In this document: positions 15,509 to 22,143 of the stretch, one piece after another
How positions within the stretch are numbered: position 1 is the stretch's first letter
Layout: every line of letters starts with the position of its first letter
NCBI GenBank assembly: GCA_947467185.1
Contig: CANIHR010000013.1
Location: forward strand, 1-37,537
Length of the DNA: 37,537 nucleotides
Source of the DNA: Bryobacterales bacterium
GTDB taxonomy: Bacteria; Acidobacteriota; Terriglobia; Bryobacterales; Bryobacteraceae
Reading direction: 5' to 3'
Notes under the pieces: model-generated
Database searches by the model: none
The model's input: only the letters and a program-made list of their open reading frames with translations
What the model was told of the DNA's origin: nothing
Translations under genes and position numbers: made by a program

Positions 15509-16871
15509 TATTCTTCTCCTGGCCGCCACCACCCTGGCCGCCGCACCCTGCGACTTGATCCTCAGTGCCCGCTACGTCGTCACGATGGACGCGCGCCGCC
15601 AGGTGATCGAGAACGGCGCCGTGGCCGTCCGCGACAGCCGTATCCTTGCCGTGGGCACCAAAGCCGCCATCGACCGCGACTGGCAGCCGAAACGACGCAT
15701 CGACCGTCCCAACGCACTCATCACGCCCGGCCTGATCAACACTCATACCCATGCTGCGATGTCGCTGTTCCGCGGCATCGCCGACGATATGAAGCTGCAG
15801 GACTGGCTGAATAACTTCATCTTCCCGGCGGAAGCGAAGAACGTGAACGCCGAGTTTGTCCGCTGGGGAACGCGGCTGGGGGCTCTGGAAATGCTGCTGT
15901 CCGGGACCACGACCTTCACCGACATGTATTACTTCGAAGACGTCGTTGCCGAAGTCGCGAAGGAAGCCGGAATTCGGGGCGTGCTGGGCGAAACGGTCAT
16001 CGGGTTCCCGGTGGCAGACAACAAGACTCCGGCGGACGCACTAAAGTACACCGAGAAGTATCTGCAGCGTTTCAAAGGCGACGCACTGGTCGTGCCCGCG
16101 GTCGCCCCGCATGCGCTCTACACGAACTCTGATGAGACGCTGAAGGCCGCTCGCGCTCTCGCCAACAAGTACAACGCGCCTATCCTGATCCACCTGTCTG
16201 AGACGAAGAAGGAGAACGACGACAATCAGGCAAAGCGGAAGCAGAGTCCCACGCAGACGCTCCAGTCACTGGGCTTCTTCAACGGCCGAACCGTCGCCGC
16301 GCATTGCGTGTGGGTGGATGCCGCAGACCAGGCGATTCTGAAGACCACTAACACGGGAGTCGCACACTGCCCGTCCAGCAACATGAAGCTGGCCAGTGGC
16401 GCGGCACCTGTCGTGGACATGCTGAAGCGCGGCATCAACGTCGGGCTTGGTCCCGATGGTCCCGCAGGCAGCAATAATGACTTCGACATGCTGGAAGAGG
16501 CGGATCTGGCAGCGAAACTCCAGAAGCTGATCCGTAATGATCCGGAAGCATTACCCGCGAAACAGGCCTTCGAGATGGCCACGATTGGTGGTGCGCGTGC
16601 GCTCGGCCTGGACAAAGAGATCGGATCGCTGGAAACAGGTAAGCGCGCTGATCTGATCACCATCAACCTGGACGTGGCCAACGCTGTGCCTCTGTTCGAC
16701 CCTTACTCGCAGATCGTCTACGCGCTGAAGGGTTCGAATGTTCTGGATGTGGTGGTGAACGGCAAAGAAGTGGTCCGCGACCACCGGTCGGTTACCCTGG
16801 ATCAGGCCGCAATCCTCGCCAAAGCGCGCGAATACGGAATCAGCGTCGCCCAATCCGTAAAAAAACGCTGA
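15492..16871 (+). CDS. mtaD: Exported amidohydrolase of the 5-methylthioadenosine/S-adenosylhomocysteine deaminase (MtaD) family
   Basis: 459 residues. After an apparent Sec signal (MLRSFSILLLAATTLAAAP) comes a cyclic deaminase domain: metal ligands in NTHTHAAMSLFRG (about 79-91), a His in APHALY, a His in HLSE and the Asp in LGPDGPAGSNNDFDM. These match MtaD/SAH deaminases and related guanine/chlorohydrolase amidohydrolases. Cytoplasmic members have no signal peptide, so this copy may act on nucleosides in the periplasm. It overlaps cdd by 17 bases and ends the operon; its stop directly abuts the stop of the convergent ribBA homologue. The exact substrate is inferred. Confidence 0.78.
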   Translation: MLRSFSILLLAATTLAAAPCDLILSARYVVTMDARRQVIENGAVAVRDSRILAVGTKAAIDRDWQPKRRIDRPNALITPGLINTHTHAAMSLFRGIADDMKLQDWLNNFIFPAEAKNVNAEFVRWGTRLGALEMLLSGTTTFTDMYYFEDVVAEVAKEAGIRGVLGETVIGFPVADNKTPADALKYTEKYLQRFKGDALVVPAVAPHALYTNSDETLKAARALANKYNAPILIHLSETKKENDDNQAKRKQSPTQTLQSLGFFNGRTVAAHCVWVDAADQAILKTTNTGVAHCPSSNMKLASGAAPVVDMLKRGINVGLGPDGPAGSNNDFDMLEEADLAAKLQKLIRNDPEALPAKQAFEMATIGGARALGLDKEIGSLETGKRADLITINLDVANAVPLFDPYSQIVYALKGSNVLDVVVNGKEVVRDHRSVTLDQAAILAKAREYGISVAQSVKKR

Positions 16872-17966
16872 TCAGCCGATCGGCACTTTTTCGACGATCT
16901 CAATCCCGAAGCCTTCGAGCGCCACAATACGGCGGGGATTATTGGTGAGCAGACGGATCGTGTGGAGTCCCAGATCCGAAAGGATCTGAGCACCCAGGCC
17001 AACCTCGTGCTGCAGTGGCGGCTGGGGGACGTTCTTGTCGTGACCAACGATCTTACCGTCCCGCGTATGCAGGCCGGGTCCGGAAGAGTGCAGATAGACC
17101 AGAGCCCCGGAACCAGCTTCCGCAATGCGGCGCAGGGCGCCATCAACCAGGTGCTGACACTCGCAGCTGGCGGAACCAAACAGGTTGCCATAGGCGCAGT
17201 GCGAATGCATCCGGACCAGAACTTCCTTCTTGCCCGCGATATCGCCCTTCACCAGCGCCATGTGGGAATAGGGGCTGAGATCGCTGGTATACAGAACGGT
17301 CCGAAATTCCCCATGAGCCGTCTGAATGGTGCCTTCGCCACGGCGGTGCACGCAATGCTCGCTGGCGAGCCGGTAGCGGATCAGGTCCGCCACCGAGATC
17401 ATCTTCAGACCATGCCGTAAACAGAATTCCTTCAGTTCCGGCACCCGAGCCATGGTGCCGTCGTCGTTCATGATCTCGCAGATGACGCCTGAAGGATGCA
17501 GGCCAGCCAGACGGGACAGATCTACGGAAGCTTCGGTCTGGCCGGCGCGGACAAGCACGCCGCCTTCACGGGCCCGCAGCGGGAACATGTGGCCAGGGCG
17601 CGCCAGGTCCTGTGGGCGGGTATCGGGGTGGATTGCCGCAAGGATGGTTTTGGTGCGGTCCGCAGCCGAAATACCGGTGGTGACGCCTTCACGGGCATCG
17701 ATGGCTTCGCAAAACGCCGTGCCAAACACCGAAGTGTTCTGCGGCGACATCAACGGCAGGTGGAGTTCATCGCAGCGTTCGGCCGTCAGCGTGAGGCAGA
17801 TCAGCCCACGCCCGTGCATCGCCATGAAATTGATCACTTCCGGTGTTACGTGCTCGGCCGCGATGGTGAGATCGCCTTCGTTCTCGCGGTCTTCGTCGTC
17901 AACAACAACGAGCATTCGCCCGGCGCGAATCTCTTCAATAGCTTGCGGTATGGTGGCGAAGGGCAT
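16872..17966 (-). CDS. ribBA: RibBA-like protein (DHBP synthase / GTP cyclohydrolase II) with altered active sites
   Basis: 364 residues. Residues 1-205 match 3,4-dihydroxy-2-butanone-4-phosphate synthase (DDEDRENEGD at 23-32, GVTTGISAADR, RPGHMFPLRA), but the position of the metal ligand His153 of E. coli RibB is Gln143 (AGQTEA instead of GGHTEA). Residues about 210-364 match GTP cyclohydrolase II: the zinc ligands Cys257, Cys268 and Cys270 are kept, yet the catalytic RQEGRGIGL block reads HSSGPGLHT and the later D-x-RDYGIGAQIL block reads LQHEVGLGAQIL, so the catalytic Arg and Asp are missing. RibBX-type proteins with a degenerate second domain are known in Proteobacteria. The start ATG at 17966 is chosen by family alignment; TATATT lies 15 bases upstream. 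No FMN riboswitch is seen. Confidence 0.85.
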   Translation of the reverse strand: MPFATIPQAIEEIRAGRMLVVVDDEDRENEGDLTIAAEHVTPEVINFMAMHGRGLICLTLTAERCDELHLPLMSPQNTSVFGTAFCEAIDAREGVTTGISAADRTKTILAAIHPDTRPQDLARPGHMFPLRAREGGVLVRAGQTEASVDLSRLAGLHPSGVICEIMNDDGTMARVPELKEFCLRHGLKMISVADLIRYRLASEHCVHRRGEGTIQTAHGEFRTVLYTSDLSPYSHMALVKGDIAGKKEVLVRMHSHCAYGNLFGSASCECQHLVDGALRRIAEAGSGALVYLHSSGPGLHTRDGKIVGHDKNVPQPPLQHEVGLGAQILSDLGLHTIRLLTNNPRRIVALEGFGIEIVEKVPIG

Positions 17967-17981
17967 AAGGGCCGAAATTCC

Positions 17982-17987
17982 AATATA
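17982..17987 (-). promoter_or_regulatory. -10-like box, ribBA homologue
   Basis: TATATT on the minus strand (5 of 6 consensus positions), 15 bases before the ATG at 17966. No clear -35 was found. Confidence 0.35.
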
Positions 17988-18089
17988 GCGCCCGAAACAA
18001 AACATCCCGGGAACTCATCGGCGCGATTCATATCGCGGCAGATGCCTTCACGGGACGGGCAAAACAGTAGACTGAGGTGAGATTTCCAA

Positions 18090-18116
18090 TGCCAGACCGG
18101 GCAGGCCGGTCTGGCA
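18090..18116. repeat. Perfect 11-bp inverted repeat between ribBA and rpmE
   Basis: TGCCAGACCGG and its complement CCGGTCTGGCA flank a five-base loop. It lies just beyond the stop of rpmE (minus strand) and could end that transcript, but there is no T-run on either side. The form resembles REP-type palindromes; no second copy was noticed in this window. Confidence 0.5.
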
Positions 18117-18140
18117 CCAGAGGTTAGAAACGGAGCTTAA

Positions 18141-18377
18141 TTAAGCGCCGGCGAGACGGCTGGCTTTCTCAGCGCGCTGACTGGCGTACTTCTTCTCAAA
18201 GCGGTCGACTCGGCCCGCGGTGTCAATCAGCTTCTGCTTGCCGGTAAAGAACGGGTGGCAGTTGGAGCAAATTTCGACACGGATGTCGCCTTTGTGGGTG
18301 GAACGAGTCTTAAACACGTTTGTGCAGGCACAAATCACGTTTACCTCGTTGTATGCAGGGTGAATTCCAGCTTTCAT
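18141..18377 (-). CDS. rpmE: 50S ribosomal protein L31 (bL31), zinc-binding form
   Basis: 78 residues. It carries the four zinc cysteines of the C+ form (Cys16, Cys18, Cys37, Cys40) in CACTN and [13 protein letters not shown], then the conserved [13 protein letters not shown]. The start ATG at 18377 has a GAGGAT ribosome site directly upstream; an upstream in-frame GTG-type extension is not family-like. About 260 bases of structured leader with its own promoter precede it. Zinc-containing L31 is expected to serve under zinc-replete conditions. Confidence 0.95.
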   Translation of the reverse strand: MKAGIHPAYNEVNVICACTNVFKTRSTHKGDIRVEICSNCHPFFTGKQKLIDTAGRVDRFEKKYASQRAEKASRLAGA

Positions 18378-18407
18378 TAGATCCTCGCGAAAATCCATCT
18401 TAACACA

Positions 18408-18449
18408 CGAAAGCCCCCGGGACACCGTTTGGGGTGCCCGGAGGCTTCG
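18408..18449. terminator. GC-rich hairpin upstream of rpmE, possible attenuator/terminator
   Basis: A stem of about 17 pairs with small defects (CGAAGCC-TCCGGGCACC against GGTG-CCCGGGGGCTTTCG arms). On the plus strand it is followed by TTTTACTT, and on the minus strand by GTGTTAAG. It therefore looks more like a plus-strand terminator, but no plus-strand gene leads into it; for the minus strand it would sit between leader and rpmE as an attenuator. Confidence 0.5.
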
Positions 18450-18564
18450 TTTTACTTCTCACTGCCTGAGACAGCTACTTCATCTATAAGTACGAAGCGA
18501 CCGGTCCACAGGAACCAGATCCCGCTCACTGAGAGCGGTGATCATCAGCTTTAGAACGGTCGAC

Positions 18565-18606
18565 TCAACAGTCGGCCACCTCGTACGGTCTACTTCCTGA
18601 TTTCAT
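18565..18606 (-). CDS. Short leader reading frame (13 codons), candidate
   Basis: ATG at 18606 lies 12 bases after AAGGAGG and the frame reads MKSGSRPYEVADC before TGA. The +1 frame crossing this stop continues open for about 28 more codons to 18480. It may be a regulatory leader peptide, or the strong ribosome site may simply recruit ribosomes for control. Its codon third positions are less GC-rich than in neighbouring genes, so protein coding is uncertain. Confidence 0.25.
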   Translation of the reverse strand: MKSGSRPYEVADC

Positions 18607-18641
18607 TCTTTTGGACCACCTCCTTCTTCAGTGATAACTAC

Positions 18642-18670
18642 AACTTACGCCCGGTCCGGCGAGTTGTCAA
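18642..18670 (-). promoter_or_regulatory. Sigma-70-type promoter of the rpmE leader
   Basis: On the minus strand a perfect -35 TTGACA (18670-18665) is followed after 17 bases by TAAGTT (18647-18642). This is the best -35/-10 pair in the window and suits a ribosomal-protein or stable RNA promoter. Transcription should begin near 18635. Confidence 0.6.
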
Positions 18671-18743
18671 TGGCAAAGAAAAAGGGGCGGAATCTGGCCT
18701 GTCCGGGGCGTCCTGGGGCAAATCGGACGACCCGTCTGAAACC

Positions 18744-18790
18744 AAATACAAAGGCCGGGCGTTGCAGCGAAACCGCTGCAGACCCGGCCT
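18744..18790 (-). terminator. Intrinsic terminator of the cytochrome c556-like gene
   Basis: A long hairpin with arms AGGCCGGGTCTGCAGCG and CGCTGCAACGCCCGGCCT (one central mismatch region) and a short loop, followed on the minus strand by TTTGTATTT. It lies 29 bases after the stop of the cytochrome gene. Confidence 0.75.
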
Positions 18791-18818
18791 GAAAAAACGA
18801 ACCCAAATGGGCTAAAGC

Positions 18819-19208
18819 TTATTTGAAGTCGCTGCCGTTGCGGTAGTTGGTATGGCAACCGCGGCAGGTGCCACCGAGCTTGGCGAGAGCGGCCTGCTGG
18901 CCAGCTTCGTCAGCCGTGGCGACAGCCTTGGCGGCGTCGCGGGCATCTTCCGACATCTTCTGGGCGTCAGCCTTACCCTTACCCGCCCAATACTTGGCGA
19001 TGGAATCGAAGGCATCGGCAGCCTTGGCCGAATTCTCCTTAATGGCAGCCGCGTCCTTGGCGGTGACTGCGGCGCGGAGGGCACCATTGGCACCGGCACC
19101 GGCCTTCATCCAGGTCTGGTACTGAGCAAGATCCGCATTCTGGGCAACGAGCCCGGCGGCGCAAAGAGCGAAAACAGAAAATAGAATAGAAACTCGACGC
19201 ATGGGCAT
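18819..19208 (-). CDS. Cytochrome c556/c'-like protein, exported
   Basis: 129 residues. A Sec signal (VSILFSVFALCAAGLVAQ) is followed by an Ala/Lys-rich four-helix-like body and a single haem site CRGCH at about 115-119, close to the C terminus. C-terminal haem on a helical bundle is the hallmark of class II cytochromes c (c', c556). The ATG at 19208 is favoured by a GAGG site six bases upstream; a second ATG lies at 19202. The gene stands alone with its own terminator. Role: periplasmic electron transfer or gas binding, unknown. Confidence 0.8.
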   Translation of the reverse strand: MPMRRVSILFSVFALCAAGLVAQNADLAQYQTWMKAGAGANGALRAAVTAKDAAAIKENSAKAADAFDSIAKYWAGKGKADAQKMSEDARDAAKAVATADEAGQQAALAKLGGTCRGCHTNYRNGSDFK

Positions 19209-19302
19209 AGCATACCTCGTTCTCTGCCCGCCTGGAATAGCCGTGGCGTTAAAACTGCATTAACATACAAAGCGTTACAAGAAAAACGTCAGTCGGCATC
19301 GC

Positions 19303-19308
19303 TACAAT
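19303..19308 (+). promoter_or_regulatory. -10 box, SET-domain gene
   Basis: TACAAT (5 of 6 consensus positions) ends 8 bases before the GTG at 19317 and overlaps an alternative TTG start at 19308. If used, the message would be leaderless or nearly so and the GTG would be the start. Confidence 0.4.
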
Positions 19309-19316
19309 TGCGGAAA

Positions 19317-19817
19317 GTGCCCAAGCGTCCAAAGACTACAGCCGCAGAGACTCCGAAGACGGCGGCTCCGGAAGCTCCGGAACCTCGCATCAACCCGAAA
19401 TACGCCTGTTTCAAGCTGGAAATCCGCTCTTCAACCATCCATCGCTGGGGAATCTATGCCGGCGAGGACATCCCGAAGCGGCGGAAGGTAATCGAATACA
19501 CCGGCGAACGAATCTCCCGGCGGGAGACAAAGCGGCGGGCAGAGGCGAACCCCGGCCTCATATATCTGTTCACCCTGGACAAGTACTGGACGCTGGACGG
19601 GTCAGTCGGCGGCAGCGGCGCAGAGTTTATCAACCACTGCTGCGACCCGAATATCGTGACCGAGATCCGCTCGGGCCACATCCTGTATTTCAGTGACCGG
19701 GATATTAAGAAGGGCGAAGAGCTGACGGTGGACTACCACTTCTCGAAGGACGTGGAGCGGATTCCCTGCAAGTGCGGCGTGACGAAATGCCGTGGCACCA
19801 TTAACCTTCTTTCGTAG
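19317..19817 (+). CDS. SET-domain protein-lysine methyltransferase-like protein
   Basis: 166 residues from GTG. The first 25 residues are Lys/Pro/Ala-rich and basic, like a nucleic-acid-binding tail. A complete small SET domain follows: RWGIYAGEDI (AdoMet loop), EFINHCCDPN (the NHSC-x-PN knot motif), EELTVDYHF with the catalytic-site Tyr, and post-SET cysteines CKCGVTKC (C-x-C-x4-C), which with the knot cysteine would bind a zinc ion. The family transfers methyl groups from AdoMet to lysine. The bacterial target is unknown. Its end overlaps the convergent enolase-like gene by 17 bases. Confidence 0.85.
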   Translation: MPKRPKTTAAETPKTAAPEAPEPRINPKYACFKLEIRSSTIHRWGIYAGEDIPKRRKVIEYTGERISRRETKRRAEANPGLIYLFTLDKYWTLDGSVGGSGAEFINHCCDPNIVTEIRSGHILYFSDRDIKKGEELTVDYHFSKDVERIPCKCGVTKCRGTINLLS

Positions 19818-21039
19818 CGGGCCACTCCCATTTTTCGATTTCCAGCAGGCGATTGTACTTGGCCAGACGTTCAGACCGCGTAATAGAGCCAACCTTGATC
19901 TCGCCCGCACCGGACGCGACCGCGAGGTCAGCCAGAAACGAATCTTCTGTCTCTCCGGAACGGGCTGAAATGACGGCACCAAAGCCAGCTTCCCGTGCGC
20001 GATCGATGACACCGAAAGTCTCGGTCAGGGTTCCGATCTGGTTCATCTTGACCAGGACTGCATTAGCGGCACATTCCGCTATCCCTTTTTCGAGGCGGGT
20101 GAGATTCGTGACGAACAGGTCGTCGCCTACCAGCCGGACCTGATTCCCCAGCCGGGCAGTCAGGAGCTGCCAGCCAGCCCAGTCGTCCTCCGCGAGAGGG
20201 TCTTCGATGGAGCGGACGCCGTATTTTTCGAGCCAGGGGGCGAGGAGGTCGGCCATGCCTTCGGCGGTCAGTTCCCTGCCCTCCAGTCGATAGGTTCCTT
20301 CCTCATAAAAGTGGGAAGAGGCCACGTCGAGCACGATGTCCATGTCCGCGCCCACCTGCGCGATGGCTTCGTGAAGTACCTGAATCGCTTCTTCATTGCT
20401 GGCGAGGCGCGGTCCCCAGCCGCCCTCATCCGCGACTCCTGTCAGAATGCAGCCCTTCATCGCCAGCAGCTTTCCGGTAGCCCGGTGAACCGCTGTCACG
20501 GCCTCCAGCGCCGAGGCCAAATCGGGGTAGCCCCTGGGACGGACCAGAAAGTCCTGAAATTCCAGGTTCCGGCCAGCGTGGAGGCCGCCCGAGATGATAT
20601 TCACCATCGGGATGGGCATGGTTGGTGTCCGGGAACCAGCCAGATAGCGCCAGAGTGGGATACGCCGGGCGTTAGCCGTGGCTCGGGCAGCCGCACAAGA
20701 GAGGGCCAGCAGGGCATTGGCCCCCAGACGTGCTTTATTCGGACTGCCGTCCGTCTCAATGAGTCGGGCATCGACAGCGGCCTGGTCAGCCGCATCCAGG
20801 CCGATAACCGCGGGCCCCAAAATCTCTTCCACGTTGCGGACCGCCCGCAGGACACCCTTACCGGCATGCCGCACGGGGTCGCCATCACGCAGTTCCACCG
20901 CTTCGTGACGACCAGTGGAGGCTCCGGACGGTGCCTGCGCGGAGGCCGAGGAGCCGTCAGACAACCAGACCTGGGCCTGCACAGTAGGCGTGCCACGGGA
21001 ATCGAGGATTTCAAGGGCGCGAACGCGTTCAATCTTCAT
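19801..21039 (-). CDS. eno: Enolase-family protein with altered active-site residues
   Basis: 412 residues, slightly shorter than usual enolase. Metal ligands Asp238, Glu279 and Asp306, the base Lys331, the acid Glu205 (ADEGGW), Lys394 and the loop PSGASTG (37-43) are all kept, so 2-phosphoglycerate dehydration remains possible. However, the canonical QEF glutamate is Asp163 (FQDF), the SEF segment reads SHF (His243), and the SHRSGETED histidine is Ala359 (SARSGETED). These positions line the substrate pocket. It overlaps the upstream kinase gene by four bases (ATGA), an unusual partner for glycolytic enolase. It may be the glycolytic enzyme of this lineage or a paralogue with another phosphorylated substrate. 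Confidence 0.85.
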   Translation of the reverse strand: MKIERVRALEILDSRGTPTVQAQVWLSDGSSASAQAPSGASTGRHEAVELRDGDPVRHAGKGVLRAVRNVEEILGPAVIGLDAADQAAVDARLIETDGSPNKARLGANALLALSCAAARATANARRIPLWRYLAGSRTPTMPIPMVNIISGGLHAGRNLEFQDFLVRPRGYPDLASALEAVTAVHRATGKLLAMKGCILTGVADEGGWGPRLASNEEAIQVLHEAIAQVGADMDIVLDVASSHFYEEGTYRLEGRELTAEGMADLLAPWLEKYGVRSIEDPLAEDDWAGWQLLTARLGNQVRLVGDDLFVTNLTRLEKGIAECAANAVLVKMNQIGTLTETFGVIDRAREAGFGAVISARSGETEDSFLADLAVASGAGEIKVGSITRSERLAKYNRLLEIEKWEWPATKEG

Positions 21040-22007
21040 AGTTCAAAAAACTCCAGGGGGTGCTGCAGGCCGGCATCCATGGCACGAAGTGCCACGCGGC
21101 ACGCCTCCGTTCGACCCGATTCGTCCAAATATTCGGCGGGCGACTTGCCATTGACCCGGGCCAGCAGCAGGGCCGGAAGATGGACAGCAGCGGCAGCGGT
21201 GACCCAGGCGGCCTCCGGGGGGCGAGTTTCTTCGAAAGCGCGGAGGGCCGTGGTGGCCAGATCACGCAGGGCCGGGCGATACTGCGGCAGGGCGAGCGAT
21301 TTGAGGTACAGGTGGTTGAGCAGGAAGCCAACATCAAACGCCGGATCGCCATAGTGGATTACTTCCCAGTCGATGACCCACATCGTCTCACCGTCGGTAA
21401 GCAGGTTCTTCGGACTCCAGTCGCCATGTGTGAGGCTGAAACGGCGGCTGGCGGACTCTTCGATCAGACGCCGAAAATACTGCGCGTGGGCCGGGTGGCG
21501 GCGGGCAGTCGTCCGGTAATACGGGTCAATGCGGAGCTGGTCGAAGACTGTCTGGTCACCGAACAGTACGACGGCCTCTGGATTCCCGTGACTTACCGCC
21601 ACCATACTTCCCAGCAGGGTACCGGCAGCATGCGCGTCGGCCAGCGAAAGAATACCGTTAAACAGCCGCGTCTTCCACATCAGGGCCTCGGCTGGAGCGG
21701 CCTCTATCGCGATGGCGTAGTTTTCCCGGTCTTCCACGATGACCGCCGGAACACGTCCGCCAAGCATACGCGGGCCGAGCCAGCGCATGGCAGCCGCTTC
21801 CCGAAAGATGCGGTCACGTTCTGAAAGCCACTCCTCGGCGACACGCAGCCGCGCCAGAGACTGTTTGATGACAAGGCGCCTTTCCGGCAATTCCGCCAGA
21901 ATGACGTGGTTCGAGACGCCGCCGCCCAGGCTGGTGAAATGGCCCTCGACTGCGTCGATTCCGTTATGGGCCAGCCAGAGCGCCGCGTTTTCAGTGGAGA
22001 GCTCCAT
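21036..22007 (-). CDS. Aminoglycoside phosphotransferase-family small-molecule kinase
   Basis: 323 residues of the APH/choline kinase/methylthioribose kinase fold. VIKQSLARLR supplies the ATP-binding Lys, LTHGDWSPKNLL (about 195-206) is the Brenner catalytic loop with Asp and Asn, and VIDWEVIHYGDPAFDVG is the metal-binding DFG-like segment. The VIKQ and catalytic-loop context recalls 5-methylthioribose kinase, but that identity is not established. Start ATG 22007 is preferred to TTG 22010. Its stop overlaps the start of the enolase-like gene, so the two proteins are made together. Confidence 0.8.
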   Translation of the reverse strand: MELSTENAALWLAHNGIDAVEGHFTSLGGGVSNHVILAELPERRLVIKQSLARLRVAEEWLSERDRIFREAAAMRWLGPRMLGGRVPAVIVEDRENYAIAIEAAPAEALMWKTRLFNGILSLADAHAAGTLLGSMVAVSHGNPEAVVLFGDQTVFDQLRIDPYYRTTARRHPAHAQYFRRLIEESASRRFSLTHGDWSPKNLLTDGETMWVIDWEVIHYGDPAFDVGFLLNHLYLKSLALPQYRPALRDLATTALRAFEETRPPEAAWVTAAAAVHLPALLLARVNGKSPAEYLDESGRTEACRVALRAMDAGLQHPLEFFEL

Positions 22008-22143
22008 CAAAGAGCATGATCGCCCATCCCCCTCGCCCGTGTTTCATTTGGGAACGCCGGCAAGATTCGGTGAGAAATTTCGCGTTTATCGGCACTATCT
22101 CTCTAAGCTCTTTGGAGAAACATGCCGATAGATCTCCAGGTCG

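Larger units (their letters stand above)
18378..18640 (-). ncRNA. Structured leader or small RNA upstream of rpmE (candidate)
   Basis: There is no normal gene in these 260 bases, but a near-consensus promoter lies just upstream and the RNA can form four hairpins in order: CGACT/AGTCG (loop GTTG, about 18575-18562), CCGCTC/GAGCGG (about 18538-18522), CTGGTTCC/GGACCGG (about 18516-18500) and a long GC-rich hairpin at 18449-18408. A strong Shine-Dalgarno (AAGGAGG, 18625-18619) near the 5' end precedes a 13-codon reading frame. Ribosomal-protein leaders that bind L31 are known in several phyla; this could be one, or a separate small RNA ended by the last hairpin. No Rfam family was recognised. 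Confidence 0.45.

Noticed and set aside
17967-18089. Possible FMN riboswitch before the ribBA homologue
   Set aside because: The conserved FMN-aptamer blocks were looked for and not found, and the putative promoter lies only 15 bases before the start.
18611-18629. Plus-strand stretch like the 3' end of 16S rRNA (anti-Shine-Dalgarno)
   Set aside because: It is simply the complement of a strong Shine-Dalgarno on the minus strand; no other 16S sequence surrounds it.
21036-22007. Antibiotic-resistance aminoglycoside phosphotransferase
   Set aside because: Only the general APH fold is shared; the sequence is closer in feel to methylthioribose/choline-type kinases and is coupled to an enolase-like gene.
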